Assembly (NCBI GenBank): GCA_049194865.1
Contig: JBLZWL010000129.1
Location: 1-64,000, forward strand
Source of the DNA: Myxococcus terminator_A
Lineage (GTDB): Bacteria > Myxococcota > Myxococcia > Myxococcales > Myxococcaceae
Length of the DNA stretch: 64,000 bases
Direction of reading: 5' to 3'
Below the pieces are notes generated by a model. The model was not told the DNA's origin. It saw only the letters and a program-made list of their open reading frames with translations, and ran no database searches. Of the stretch, positions 38,913-47,091 are shown piece after piece; the stretch's first letter is position 1; each line of letters opens with the position of its first letter. A program made the translations under genes and the position numbers.

Positions 38913-39833
38913 ATGTCCTCTTCCTCGCGCATCACCTCCAACTTCAACAAGCTCGCCCGGCTCATCCTCAACTCGCCCGCGGGAGTGCCGCGCGGCGGCC
39001 CCAAGGTCCCCGAGGGAGGCGGACCGCCGGGTGGGTTCCTCGTGAAGGACGCCTTCCGGCGCAAGGGCGCCATCCCTGGCGGCCATCCGACCCTGGGGGG
39101 CCAGGAGCGGGCGCCGCTGCGCAAGGTGGCGGAGCTGGTTCCTCCCGGGCTCAAGAAGGTGGTGGGCCAGGAGGAGCTGGGCCTGCGCTTCGGCTCGGAC
39201 GCGGCGCTGCTGGCCCAGCACCTCAAGCCCTCGCAGCTGTCGAGCAGCGAGCGCGCCACCCGGCTGTGGGAGTTCTTCGCCGCCTACGCCGAGGCCGCCG
39301 TGGCCCAGCCGCCCCAGAAGGAGGGGCAGGAGGCCTTCCGCGAGTCGCTCAAGGGCCAGGGCTTCGCGGAGCTGCGCGACGCGCGCACCGGCCAGGACGG
39401 GGTGACCCAGGGCCTGTGGGTGCTGACGGCCAAGACGCCCGACGAGGCCCGCGAGCGGGTGGCCACCGTCCAACTGGAGCCACCTCCAGAGGTCCGCCAC
39501 TCGGAGGCCGCTGTCCGCGGGGAGGGGGTGGCCGAGGGAGGGCTCGCCGTGCAGCCCCGGGCTCCGGATACGCTCCGGGGCGGCCCCGCGCCCCTGGGGC
39601 TCCAGGCTTCCGAGTCCGAGGGTTCCGACGAACAGCCCTCGGATTCCGACGGCCGGCGCCGCTCGTCGGGCAAGCGGCTGGGGCCCCAGATGTTCTGGAA
39701 CGTGCTCCACCGGTTCCGCTCGGACCCCGAGGACGGGGCGGTGGCGCAGGGACAGTGGGACAGGGCGGCCTTCGGGGCCATGCTGGCCCTGGTGGGCATC
39801 GCCCTCGTCGTGCTGGCGCTCGTGAGCCTCTAG
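38913..39833 (+). CDS. Probable tail-anchored membrane protein of unknown function
   Basis: A 306-residue protein with no N-terminal signal. The first 60 residues are basic and rich in Gly and Pro, the middle is helical (ATRLWEFFAAYAEAAVAQ), then an acidic low-complexity segment ASESEGSDEQPSDSDG precedes a C-terminal transmembrane helix (AFGAMLALVGIALVVLALVSL) that ends the protein. That arrangement is tail-anchored. ATG 38913 is preferred over an upstream in-frame ATG at 38694 because the extension is low-complexity. No family was recognised. Confidence 0.6.
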   Translation: MSSSSRITSNFNKLARLILNSPAGVPRGGPKVPEGGGPPGGFLVKDAFRRKGAIPGGHPTLGGQERAPLRKVAELVPPGLKKVVGQEELGLRFGSDAALLAQHLKPSQLSSSERATRLWEFFAAYAEAAVAQPPQKEGQEAFRESLKGQGFAELRDARTGQDGVTQGLWVLTAKTPDEARERVATVQLEPPPEVRHSEAAVRGEGVAEGGLAVQPRAPDTLRGGPAPLGLQASESEGSDEQPSDSDGRRRSSGKRLGPQMFWNVLHRFRSDPEDGAVAQGQWDRAAFGAMLALVGIALVVLALVSL

Positions 39834-39897
39834 GGGGGCCCGGCGGGGAAGCTGCCCGGCGGCGGAAAGTCCTTGGCGCTGGCCGGCTTGTGGTACG

Positions 39898-40524
39898 TTG
39901 CCGCACCCATTGGCAACCGACGACCTTACACTCGTCAAGCGCGTCCGGAGCGGCGACCAGCGCGCCTTCAAACTCCTCGTCGAGCGTTACCAGCGCAAGG
40001 TGTACGCAGTTGCGCTCGGTATGCTCAAGGACAAGGAGGAATCGATGGACGTCTCCCAGGAGGCGTTCGTCAAGGTCTACAAGTACCTGGACCACTTCAA
40101 GGGCGACTCGTCCTTCTACACCTGGCTCTACCGCATCACCGTGAACATCTGCATCGACGTGCTGCGCAAGCGCGGAGGCGGAGGCGAGGTGGTGGAGTTC
40201 GACGAGAACCAGGCCATGGACCTGTCCGAGGCGCGCATCGGCGCGTTGGGCAGCCGCCTGGGCACCAACCCCCAGAAGAGCGCGCTCCGACGCGAGCTGG
40301 CGGAGAAGATCCAGGAAGCGCTCGCCACGGTGCCCGAGAAGCACCGCGCCATTCTCCTCCTCCGGGAGATTGAGGGCATGTCCTACGAGGACCTGGCCCG
40401 GACGCTCGATATCCCCAAGGGCACGGTGATGAGCCGCCTCTTCCATGCCCGGGCGAAGGTCCAGAAAATCCTGAGTGAATACCTGGAGTTGGACGAAGCG
40501 AAGAGCGGAGTGGGCAGCGAATGA
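39898..40524 (+). CDS. ECF-type RNA polymerase sigma factor (RpoE group)
   Basis: A sigma-70 family ECF factor of about 205 residues. Region 2 reads AFKLLVERYQRKVYAVALGMLKDKEESMDVSQEAFVKVYKYL, with the -10-binding helix SFYTWLYRITVNICIDVLR. Region 4 reads IQEALATVPEKHRAILLLREIEGMSYEDLARTLDIPKGTVMSRLFHARAKV. No ATG fits the start. TTG 39898 or TTG 39910 must be used. A TTGGCG / TACGTT pair at 39873 and 39894, 15 bp apart, may be its promoter, which would favour TTG 39910 with little or no leader. It is followed by its likely anti-sigma factor. Confidence 0.9.
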   Translation: MPHPLATDDLTLVKRVRSGDQRAFKLLVERYQRKVYAVALGMLKDKEESMDVSQEAFVKVYKYLDHFKGDSSFYTWLYRITVNICIDVLRKRGGGGEVVEFDENQAMDLSEARIGALGSRLGTNPQKSALRRELAEKIQEALATVPEKHRAILLLREIEGMSYEDLARTLDIPKGTVMSRLFHARAKVQKILSEYLELDEAKSGVGSE

Positions 40525-40597
40525 AGGTCCCTCGAATATCTGAGGGAGCCTCGCGTCACAGCGTTCGCAGCATCCACCACCGAGCAGGGTGAAGGTT

Positions 40598-41242
40598 ATG
40601 GCCGGAAATCCCGCATGTGAGCGTTTCGTCCCCATGCTCTCCCCGTATGTCGACGGGGAGCTGACCCCCGCGGAGCGGGTGAACGTGGAGCGTCATCTGG
40701 GCGCGTGCCGCGACTGCACGGGGCGCGCGGCGGACCTGCGGGCCGAATCCGGCCTGCTCCGCGTCGGCCTGGACATGGCGGTGGATGACGTCGACTTCAA
40801 GGACTTCGCGCAGAAGGTCATGGCGCGGGTGACGCCGGAGAAGCCGCCCCTCCTGGAGCGGCTGAAGCTGGCGCTGTCTGAAATGTTCCTCTACCAGCGC
40901 ACGGCGATGGTCTCCTCGCTGGCGACGGCGGCGGTGCTCGTGCTGGTGGGACTGCCGCTCTTGCTGAGCGACAAGGCCCCGGTGGGTTATGGCGCGGAGC
41001 GGATGACGGTGAAGTCCATCCAGCCCTACCAGGACGCCCGCGTGGCGCCGGTGGTGATGGAAACCGATAACGGTGGCACCATCATCTGGCTGGTGGATGA
41101 AGAGACGCAGGACGGCTCGTCGTCGGATGAGGACGAGGAGCAGGAAGAGGACATTGGTGGCGGGCTTCGCAAAGGCAAGGGGCTCAAGCCCCTGGGCAAG
41201 CCGAAGACCGACGTGGAGCGCCCCTCGGGAGGTCCCCTGTGA
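40598..41242 (+). CDS. Zinc-finger anti-sigma factor, membrane-bound
   Basis: A 214-residue protein with the ZAS domain at its N-terminus (YVDGELTPAERVNVERHLGACRDC: H33, C37, C40). A transmembrane helix (AMVSSLATAAVLVLVGLPLLL) lies at about residues 104-124. The periplasmic part ends in an acidic run (DEDEEQEED). It should sequester the ECF sigma factor encoded 73 bases upstream and release it on an envelope signal. The stop overlaps the next start (GTGA). Confidence 0.85.
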   Translation: MAGNPACERFVPMLSPYVDGELTPAERVNVERHLGACRDCTGRAADLRAESGLLRVGLDMAVDDVDFKDFAQKVMARVTPEKPPLLERLKLALSEMFLYQRTAMVSSLATAAVLVLVGLPLLLSDKAPVGYGAERMTVKSIQPYQDARVAPVVMETDNGGTIIWLVDEETQDGSSSDEDEEQEEDIGGGLRKGKGLKPLGKPKTDVERPSGGPL

Positions 41243-41697
41243 GAAGAAACGTGTCGTCTGGCCGGGTGCTGCTGGCCGTGCTGGGCCTGGGCTTGCTGAT
41301 GCCGGTGGTGGGCCAGGCCCAGGAGGAGCAGAAGGTCAGCGTCCAGGTGGAGGTGGTGCTCGCCTCCAAGAAGGGCTCGGAGGTGGAGCCCCCGGAGCTG
41401 GCGAAGATGAAGGAGCAGTTCGAGAAGCAGAACTTCAACTTCACGTCCTTCAAGCGCCTGTCCAACGAGAAGCTGGAGGTGGGCGCGAAGACGGCCACCG
41501 AGGTGAAGCTGCCCAACGGCAGCAACGCGTCGCTGCTCCTGTTGGGCATGAAGGAAGGCACCGCCACCGTGCGCGTGGCCATTCCGCGCCAGCCCACGCT
41601 GGACGTGGAGCTGGGCCGGCAGGGCGCCGTCTACCAGAAGGCGGGCAAGCACGTGGGCGGAGAGCTCATCCTGGTGCTCTCCCCGCCCTCGAAGTAA
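41239..41697 (+). CDS. Exported protein of the ECF sigma operon
   Basis: A 152-residue protein with signal peptide VLLAVLGLGLLMPVVGQAQ. The mature part has a Lys/Glu-rich helix (AKMKEQFEKQNFNFTSFKRL) and beta strands (ATVRVAIPRQPTLDVELGR). The GTG start overlaps the anti-sigma TGA, so it is translationally coupled. It could be a periplasmic modulator of the anti-sigma factor; this is inferred from position only. Confidence 0.75.
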   Translation: MRRNVSSGRVLLAVLGLGLLMPVVGQAQEEQKVSVQVEVVLASKKGSEVEPPELAKMKEQFEKQNFNFTSFKRLSNEKLEVGAKTATEVKLPNGSNASLLLLGMKEGTATVRVAIPRQPTLDVELGRQGAVYQKAGKHVGGELILVLSPPSK

Positions 41698-41736
41698 CCC
41701 CGCTGTCCGTAAACCGGGCCAGCCGGGCCTGATGGC

Positions 41737-42525
41737 TCAGGCGGCCCGGTCCACCGCCAGCGACACGTCGCTGAAGTCGGCCTCGTCCACCTCGAAGGAC
41801 TCCTCGACCTCCACCTTCGGGGCGGGGGCCAGCGTGGCGCGGCGCGGCTCCGTCTGGTCGGCGCGCTCGTGCTCCAGGTGGATGCGCAGCCCGTCGAACA
41901 TGGTGTCGAACGCCCCGTAGATGCGGTTCACCATGGCCAGCGCGTCGTCGCGCACCGCCGGCTCCAGCACCATGGCCTCCAGCTCCTCGGCCAGCTGCTG
42001 CTCGAACATGGCGTGCTGCTGTTCGGCCTGCATGTGGTGGTCGGAGAAGTACTTGAGCTTGTCGTCCGCGCCCTGCGCCGCGCTGATGACCGCGGTGCGG
42101 CTGAAGAACACGTGACTGGTGGACTCCAGCGCCCACAGCAGGACGATGCGCAGCCGGTCATCCACCGAGCGGTAGACTTCGCTGATGATGGAGTAGGCGG
42201 CGTCACGCGTCTTCACGTGGGCCTTGCCGTAGAGCGTGCCGATGCTCAGCGAGCCCCCGGTGAGCTGGGCGATGTCGTCCTCGAACCACTGGTCATGCCC
42301 GCCTTCCTCCGCATGGTGATGCGTGGCGAGCTCCTTCAGGTGTGCGTCCTGGATGAAGTGCGCGTTGAGGCGCAGCACATCCTGGAACGTCATCACCCAG
42401 AAGGTGAGGCGAGGCGCGAACGCCATCACCTGTTCTATCGGTCGGTCCTGCTTCAGGTCCGCGAAGAAGGGGTGTGAGGCGAACCGCTCCTCGCACACCG
42501 CGATGTGTTGGAGCACGGCCTTCAT
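41737..42525 (-). CDS. Heme-oxygenase-like (HDO) helical protein, probable diiron enzyme
   Basis: A 262-residue, almost all-helical protein. Candidate metal ligands are THHHAEEGGHDQW (E73 or E74, H77), E134 in ALESTS, and YFSDHHMQAEQQH with H164, E168 and H171. The spacing H-x3-[DE]-x2-H after a central glutamate is that of CADD and other heme-oxygenase-like diiron oxidases. That superfamily cleaves or oxidises small metabolites. The last 50 residues are acidic and probably disordered. GGGAGGG sets the start at ATG 42525. The substrate is unknown. It follows a vinyl-reductase-like gene on the same strand. Confidence 0.65.
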   Translation of the reverse strand: MKAVLQHIAVCEERFASHPFFADLKQDRPIEQVMAFAPRLTFWVMTFQDVLRLNAHFIQDAHLKELATHHHAEEGGHDQWFEDDIAQLTGGSLSIGTLYGKAHVKTRDAAYSIISEVYRSVDDRLRIVLLWALESTSHVFFSRTAVISAAQGADDKLKYFSDHHMQAEQQHAMFEQQLAEELEAMVLEPAVRDDALAMVNRIYGAFDTMFDGLRIHLEHERADQTEPRRATLAPAPKVEVEESFEVDEADFSDVSLAVDRAA

Positions 42526-42636
42526 GGATGTCCCTCCCAGATGCATGTCTCCGCGTGGCCCTGGCGGAGTGTCTTGAGACGACGCGCCCAGGGCCGGGTG
42601 GAAGAGCCACACGGCACTGGAGGCCAGCGATGTGCG

Positions 42637-43212
42637 CTACCAACTGATGTTGTACGTGCAGGCCCCATCTCCACGACGGCGGCAACTCTTGGGGTCATGT
42701 TCAATACGCACCCAAAGCGAATCCTTGGGACGGAACCTGTCGGTGATTGCCTCGAGCAGCCCGTAGTCCAAGTCACAGGGATAGGGATTGTCGCAGCGCA
42801 TCCTCGCGTTGCGCTTGTCCACCGGCTCGTAGTGGTAACCCCCGATGTTGCCCTTGCCCCGGTGGTTCATCTTGTACGCCATGTCCACCGCGCGGAGCCC
42901 CTTCTCCAGGGTGTCGATGTCTGGCGGGAAGTGCGCGCTTTCCGGAATCTTCCGGCCAATCGTTCGCACCGTGCTGGGGCCAATCTTCTCGAACACCAGG
43001 CTGAAAGATTTCAGCAGCGATGGCATCGGGTACCACGTCTTCGCTTCCAGGGGCGTGATGCCGTTCTCCGCGAGGATTCGCAGCGCCCGCGCCTGGGCCA
43101 GCTCCATCCCGTTGACGATGGCGAGGATGGACTGTCCGACGATTTCGACACCCTGGTAGGCGGCGAAGGTCGGCGGCGCGGGATGGACGGAGGGAGGAGT
43201 CTTCAATTCCAT
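42637..43212 (-). CDS. 4-vinyl-reductase-like (V4R/heme-NO-binding-like) protein
   Basis: A 191-residue soluble protein. GVEIVGQSILAIVNGMELAQ, then WYPMPSLLKSFSLVFEKIGPSTVRTIGRKIPE, and an end of SCRRRGDGACTYNISW with two cysteines match the general form of V4R domains, whose members bind hydrocarbons or hydride donors and often act as sensors. No DNA-binding or kinase domain is attached. It is 111 bases upstream of the possible diiron protein and may be cotranscribed with it. Confidence 0.55.
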   Translation of the reverse strand: MELKTPPSVHPAPPTFAAYQGVEIVGQSILAIVNGMELAQARALRILAENGITPLEAKTWYPMPSLLKSFSLVFEKIGPSTVRTIGRKIPESAHFPPDIDTLEKGLRAVDMAYKMNHRGKGNIGGYHYEPVDKRNARMRCDNPYPCDLDYGLLEAITDRFRPKDSLWVRIEHDPKSCRRRGDGACTYNISW

Positions 43213-43631
43213 ACGTGGATGTCCCCGGAAGAAGCGATGCCAAGCATTGAAGCTGTTTTCCCGGGTCTTTTCAAATTGACTGATATGTCTAAACTTTTCC
43301 GCTGGCGTGAATACGTTTTACATTGGGGGCAGGGCTGACCCATGTCTTGATGTCTCGTGTGAGGTTTCAAACACTCGCGTGGGAGGAGCGGCGCGCGGGT
43401 GTGCGGATGCGGGTGGGCCTGACAGGGCGTGCGGAGATCGCGGTACGGACTGAAAAAATGGCAGTCCTTCCAACGGCGCGGGGCGGGTGCGGGCCGCCAA
43501 ATCGAGTGAAGTCGCGGGGTTGAGCCTCGGCACGCAGGTTGCTCTTGGTCATTGGGCAGACGGGCGGCGGCGGCGGTGGCGGGTCGGTGTGGTGGCGCGG
43601 TGCATCCCTCATTCATCCTTGGAGAAGAACC
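43213..43631. other. Intergenic region, 419 bases, divergent promoters likely
   Basis: The region lies between two divergent genes. Positions 43255-43335 are clearly richer in A and T than their surroundings and include TTGACTGATATGTC. This is where promoters for the V4R-like gene and the small basic gene would be expected, but no pair of -35 and -10 boxes is convincing. A 66-codon open frame at 43323-43523 has no supportive features. Confidence 0.4.
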
Positions 43632-43868
43632 ATGTCGAAGACTCAGCGTGGGCAGGTCATCCGTCGTAAGGCTCGTCAGGTGAAGGCGACGACGGCGCGG
43701 GCGGTGTCGGGTGCTGGCAAGCACGCACGCCAGGTGCAGGTGACGCTGGGCGACCTCATCGCGGCGGCGTTCGACACCGTGGGCGGCGAGGTGAAGAAGG
43801 TGAAGCAGGTGATGTCCTCCACGGACATGACGGTGGCCACCGGCAAGCACATCGTCTTCGTGGGCTGA
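43632..43868 (+). CDS. Small basic helical protein
   Basis: A 78-residue protein with a very basic first half (SKTQRGQVIRRKARQVKATTARAVSG) and an amphipathic helix in the second. GGAGAAG precedes ATG 43632. It lies 62 bases before the phospholipase D family gene on the same strand. It may bind nucleic acid or acidic membrane surfaces. No family was recognised. Confidence 0.6.
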   Translation: MSKTQRGQVIRRKARQVKATTARAVSGAGKHARQVQVTLGDLIAAAFDTVGGEVKKVKQVMSSTDMTVATGKHIVFVG

Positions 43869-43930
43869 AGAGCGCGCGAGGGCGCCACGCGACGTGGCGC
43901 TTGGGTTGGGCGGCGAGGGGAGCTGACAGC

Positions 43931-45544
43931 GTGAAGCGCATCATCATTCCCGGGCGCAACTGCTGGACGGTGGAAGACTCGAGTGACGGCGGCGTGCTGG
44001 TGGATGGGCGCGCCTACTATCGGGAGCTGTACCGGGCCGCGAAGAAGGCTCGTCGCTACATCGTGATGACGGGCTGGCAGTTCGACAGCGACGTGTCCTT
44101 GCTGCGAGGCGAGGACCTGGAAGAAGCGCGCGGTGGCGAGGTGCGCCTTTTGCCCATGCTGGACGCGCTGTGCCGGGCCAATCCGGAGCTGCACGTCTAC
44201 ATCCTGGCGTGGGACTTCAGCATGTTGCTCGCCATGGAGCGCGAGTGGATGCAGCACCTGCTGTTCAACTGGACGACGAACGAGCGCGTGAAGTTCCGCT
44301 TCGACGCCTCCAGTCCCCTGTATGGGGCGCATCACCAGAAGCTCGTCGTGGTGGACGGCGTGCAGGCCTTCACGGGCGGCATGGACGTCTGTGATTGTCG
44401 GTGGGATGACCGGGACCATCGGGTGGGCTCGACGCTGAGGTGCGACAGCGGCAGGGACCCCCACGGCCCCTACCATGACGTCCAGACGGTGCTCACCGGG
44501 CCGGTGGTGGAGAGACTGACGGAGCTGTTCGAGGCGCGCTGGGCGCACGCGGGCGGTGGAGAGCTGCACCTGCCGCGCGTGGCGCGAGACGACGTGACGT
44601 TTTCGTCCAGCGTGCCGGCGCCCCCAGGGCCCGTGGCCATCAGCCGCACGTTTGGAAAGACGCTCGTGCCGCCGCAGGAGGCGGTGCAGGAGGTGCGCGC
44701 GCTGTTCCTGGACGCCATCGAGGCGGCCGACCGGTTCATCTACATCGAGAACCAATACTTTTCGTCGCGGGCCATCTTCCAGGCGCTGGTGAAGCGCTTC
44801 CGCGCGACCGGACGTCCACCGATTCAGGTGGTGCTGGTATTGCCGCGGAAGCCGGAGGCCCTGCGCGAGCAGCTGGCCATGGGCATCGCCCAGGTGCGGC
44901 TCTTGCGCACGCTGGAGCGGGTGGCTCAAGAGACGGGCAACACCTTCCGGGTATACTGCTCGGCGGGGCGCCACCCGGAGACGGGCGCGGACGTCTTCAC
45001 GTACATCCACTCGAAGGTGATGGTGGTGGACGACCGCTTCCTCACGGTGGGCTCGGCCAACACCACCAATCGCAGCCTCGGCCTGGACTCCGAGCTGAAC
45101 ATGAGCTGGGAGTCGGAGGAGGAGGGCGACGCGGTGTCTCGCGCCATCCGCCGCGTCCGCCTGTCGCTGGTGGCGGAGCACGCGGGGCTGTCGGGCGTGA
45201 AGGAGCTGCTGCCGCTGACTCGCTCGGCGCCGTCGTCGTGGGTGGACTGGCTGGACGCGGTGGCGAGCGCGGGCCTGCACCGGCTGCGCCCGCACCCCCT
45301 GGAGACGGTGTTCGACCAGAGCCCGCTGCTCAAGTCGCTGGAGCCGGAGGAGCTGGTCATCGACCCGGAGGACTCCGTGCTGGACGAGTCCCTCTTCGAG
45401 GCGCTGCGCGGCGCGGAGGACGGGCTGTTCGCCTCGGGCATCCGGCTGCTGTCGCGCTGGCTGGTGGGCGCGGCGGAGGAGCGTCCCCACCGCGCGATTC
45501 TCCCCGCGGGCTCGGATGACGAGGGCGGTCGCTGCGGGAGCTGA
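43931..45544 (+). CDS. Phospholipase D family protein
   Basis: A 537-residue PLD-superfamily enzyme with two HKD motifs. The first is HHQKLVVVDGVQAFTGGMD, with H135, K137 and D142. The second is HSKVMVVDDRFLTVGSANT, with H360, K362 and D367. The set of motifs and the ENQYFSSRAIFQAL segment fit phosphatidyltransferase/phospholipase D enzymes of the bacterial cardiolipin synthase or eukaryotic-like PLD groups. There is no signal peptide and no transmembrane segment, unlike ClsA. GTG 43931 has GGGGAG upstream. The last 80 residues are a C-terminal extension of unknown role. Confidence 0.85.
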   Translation: MKRIIIPGRNCWTVEDSSDGGVLVDGRAYYRELYRAAKKARRYIVMTGWQFDSDVSLLRGEDLEEARGGEVRLLPMLDALCRANPELHVYILAWDFSMLLAMEREWMQHLLFNWTTNERVKFRFDASSPLYGAHHQKLVVVDGVQAFTGGMDVCDCRWDDRDHRVGSTLRCDSGRDPHGPYHDVQTVLTGPVVERLTELFEARWAHAGGGELHLPRVARDDVTFSSSVPAPPGPVAISRTFGKTLVPPQEAVQEVRALFLDAIEAADRFIYIENQYFSSRAIFQALVKRFRATGRPPIQVVLVLPRKPEALREQLAMGIAQVRLLRTLERVAQETGNTFRVYCSAGRHPETGADVFTYIHSKVMVVDDRFLTVGSANTTNRSLGLDSELNMSWESEEEGDAVSRAIRRVRLSLVAEHAGLSGVKELLPLTRSAPSSWVDWLDAVASAGLHRLRPHPLETVFDQSPLLKSLEPEELVIDPEDSVLDESLFEALRGAEDGLFASGIRLLSRWLVGAAEERPHRAILPAGSDDEGGRCGS

Positions 45545-45696
45545 GGCAGCCCTTGCGAGTGGGGTTGCCTGGTCAGCGGAGGAGCGTGACAGGGGTGTCA
45601 CCCATGAGGCGGGTGTGCCGAGGCTCGGCAGTGTCACCCACACCGCGAGGCCGAGCTGCTTCGCGGGAGCACGGGGCCGGGTAGACTCAGGGGACG

Positions 45697-47088
45697 ATGA
45701 CTGGCGCCCCCCTTCTCGTCCTCTTCGCCCTTGTATCCAACCAGAGCTCCACCATCTCCGAGGAGGGGCCGGAGCCCTCCGGACAGGACACGCCCGTGTC
45801 CGCGGCGCGGCTGGACGAGCCCGCGCCCCCCGGCAGTCGCGTGGGAGGTGAGGGCTTCGGCTTCAGCGGACAGCTCGAGGCCGGTGGCTTGAGCCTCCCC
45901 TCCGGAACGCCGGGTGGAGGGCAGGACCTGTTCATCCGGGTGTACCCGTCGCTGGGGCTGACGAAGGGGGACTCCTTCGTGCTGCGACTGGGCGCCAACC
46001 TCCGGATGCGCATGGTGGACGAGGAGCCGAAGCAGGCGGACGGCGACTACGGCGCGCGCCTGCGCCGCGAGGACTGGGACGAGCTGAGTGATATCGGCCA
46101 GGTGGTGCGCATGCTGCGCATCGGCCAGGAGGGGCAGTCGGCGTTCTACCTGCGCGTGGAGCCCTTCGTCGACGAGTCACTGGGCCGGGGCTATCTGCTG
46201 GGCCGCTACAGCAACGCGCTGTCGCCGGACTACCACCCGGCGGGCGGCTCGCTGACGATGGTGAAGGGGCCGGTGCGCGCGGAGATTCTGGCCAGCGACG
46301 TGCTGGGCGCGCGCATCTTCGCGGGTGAGCTGATGTTGGACCTGGGCCGCGCCGCCAGCGACGACTCGGGCAAGTTCGACCGCTACCTGCTGCGCCTGTC
46401 CGCGGCGCACGACGCGGCGAAGGCGGGTGGCGAGACGCCGAACATGACGCTGACCTCGGTGGGCGGCGACGTGGCGCTCTATAAAGGGGAGCGCCTGCGC
46501 GCGTGGGCGCTGCTCGCGGGTGGTGCGCGCTTCGCGGAGGCTCACTCGCCGGCCGTCGGTGGCCTGCTGGGCGTGGCGATGGAGGGGCAGTTGGAGAGCG
46601 GCACGCAGCTGAGCTTCACGCTGCAGGGCCGCAAGCAGGGCGGGCGCTTCCGCTTCGGCATGTTCGGTCCGGACTACGAGCTGGGGCGCTTCTCCGGCAC
46701 GGGCCTGATGGAGCAGCCCATCGCCGACGAGGAGCTCCCCGACGGCTTCGCCGGCTACCTGGAGGCGTCCATCGCCAAGGGCAGCGCCGACACGACGCTG
46801 CTGTTGGGCAGCGTGGCCGCGCAGTACCACGGCTTCGGCCGCACGGACCTGGATGTGTCGGCGGGCTTCGAGCTGCCCGGAGGCCGCACCCGGGCCCTGG
46901 CGCGCGCGGTGCTGACGGCGCTGGGTGACAGGCCTCGCTACTCGCTGGGCGTGGAGGTCCGCCAGCGGTTGGTGAACCACCTGTACGCCTGGGGCTCCGG
47001 CGGCACGGTGCACTTCCCGCAGGCGGATGGGGCGCTGGTGCGCGGCGTGACGGCGGGCATGGGCGTGGGCGTGGACTTCCAGCGCTGA
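45697..47088 (+). CDS. Outer-membrane beta-barrel protein
   Basis: A 463-residue protein whose N-terminus, MTGAPLLVLFALVSN, is a short signal peptide. After a Pro/Gly-rich stretch comes GEGFGFSGQLEAGGLSLP, followed by many alternating strands: FVLRLGANLRMRMVDE, YLRVEPFVDESLGRG, LAGGARFAEAHS. The end is AGMGVGVDFQR. The pattern fits an outer-membrane barrel of the porin or DUF-type family found in myxobacteria. It converges on the histidine kinase gene, with only three bases between the stops. Confidence 0.65.
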   Translation: MTGAPLLVLFALVSNQSSTISEEGPEPSGQDTPVSAARLDEPAPPGSRVGGEGFGFSGQLEAGGLSLPSGTPGGGQDLFIRVYPSLGLTKGDSFVLRLGANLRMRMVDEEPKQADGDYGARLRREDWDELSDIGQVVRMLRIGQEGQSAFYLRVEPFVDESLGRGYLLGRYSNALSPDYHPAGGSLTMVKGPVRAEILASDVLGARIFAGELMLDLGRAASDDSGKFDRYLLRLSAAHDAAKAGGETPNMTLTSVGGDVALYKGERLRAWALLAGGARFAEAHSPAVGGLLGVAMEGQLESGTQLSFTLQGRKQGGRFRFGMFGPDYELGRFSGTGLMEQPIADEELPDGFAGYLEASIAKGSADTTLLLGSVAAQYHGFGRTDLDVSAGFELPGGRTRALARAVLTALGDRPRYSLGVEVRQRLVNHLYAWGSGGTVHFPQADGALVRGVTAGMGVGVDFQR

Positions 47089-47091
47089 GCC

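Noticed and set aside
43323..43523. A 66-codon open frame in the intergenic region
   Set aside because: No ribosome binding site, no family resemblance, and it runs through probable promoter sequence.
45595..45642. Two copies of GTGTCACCCA before the outer-membrane gene
   Set aside because: Only ten bases, 38 bases apart and not palindromic; too little to call regulatory sites.
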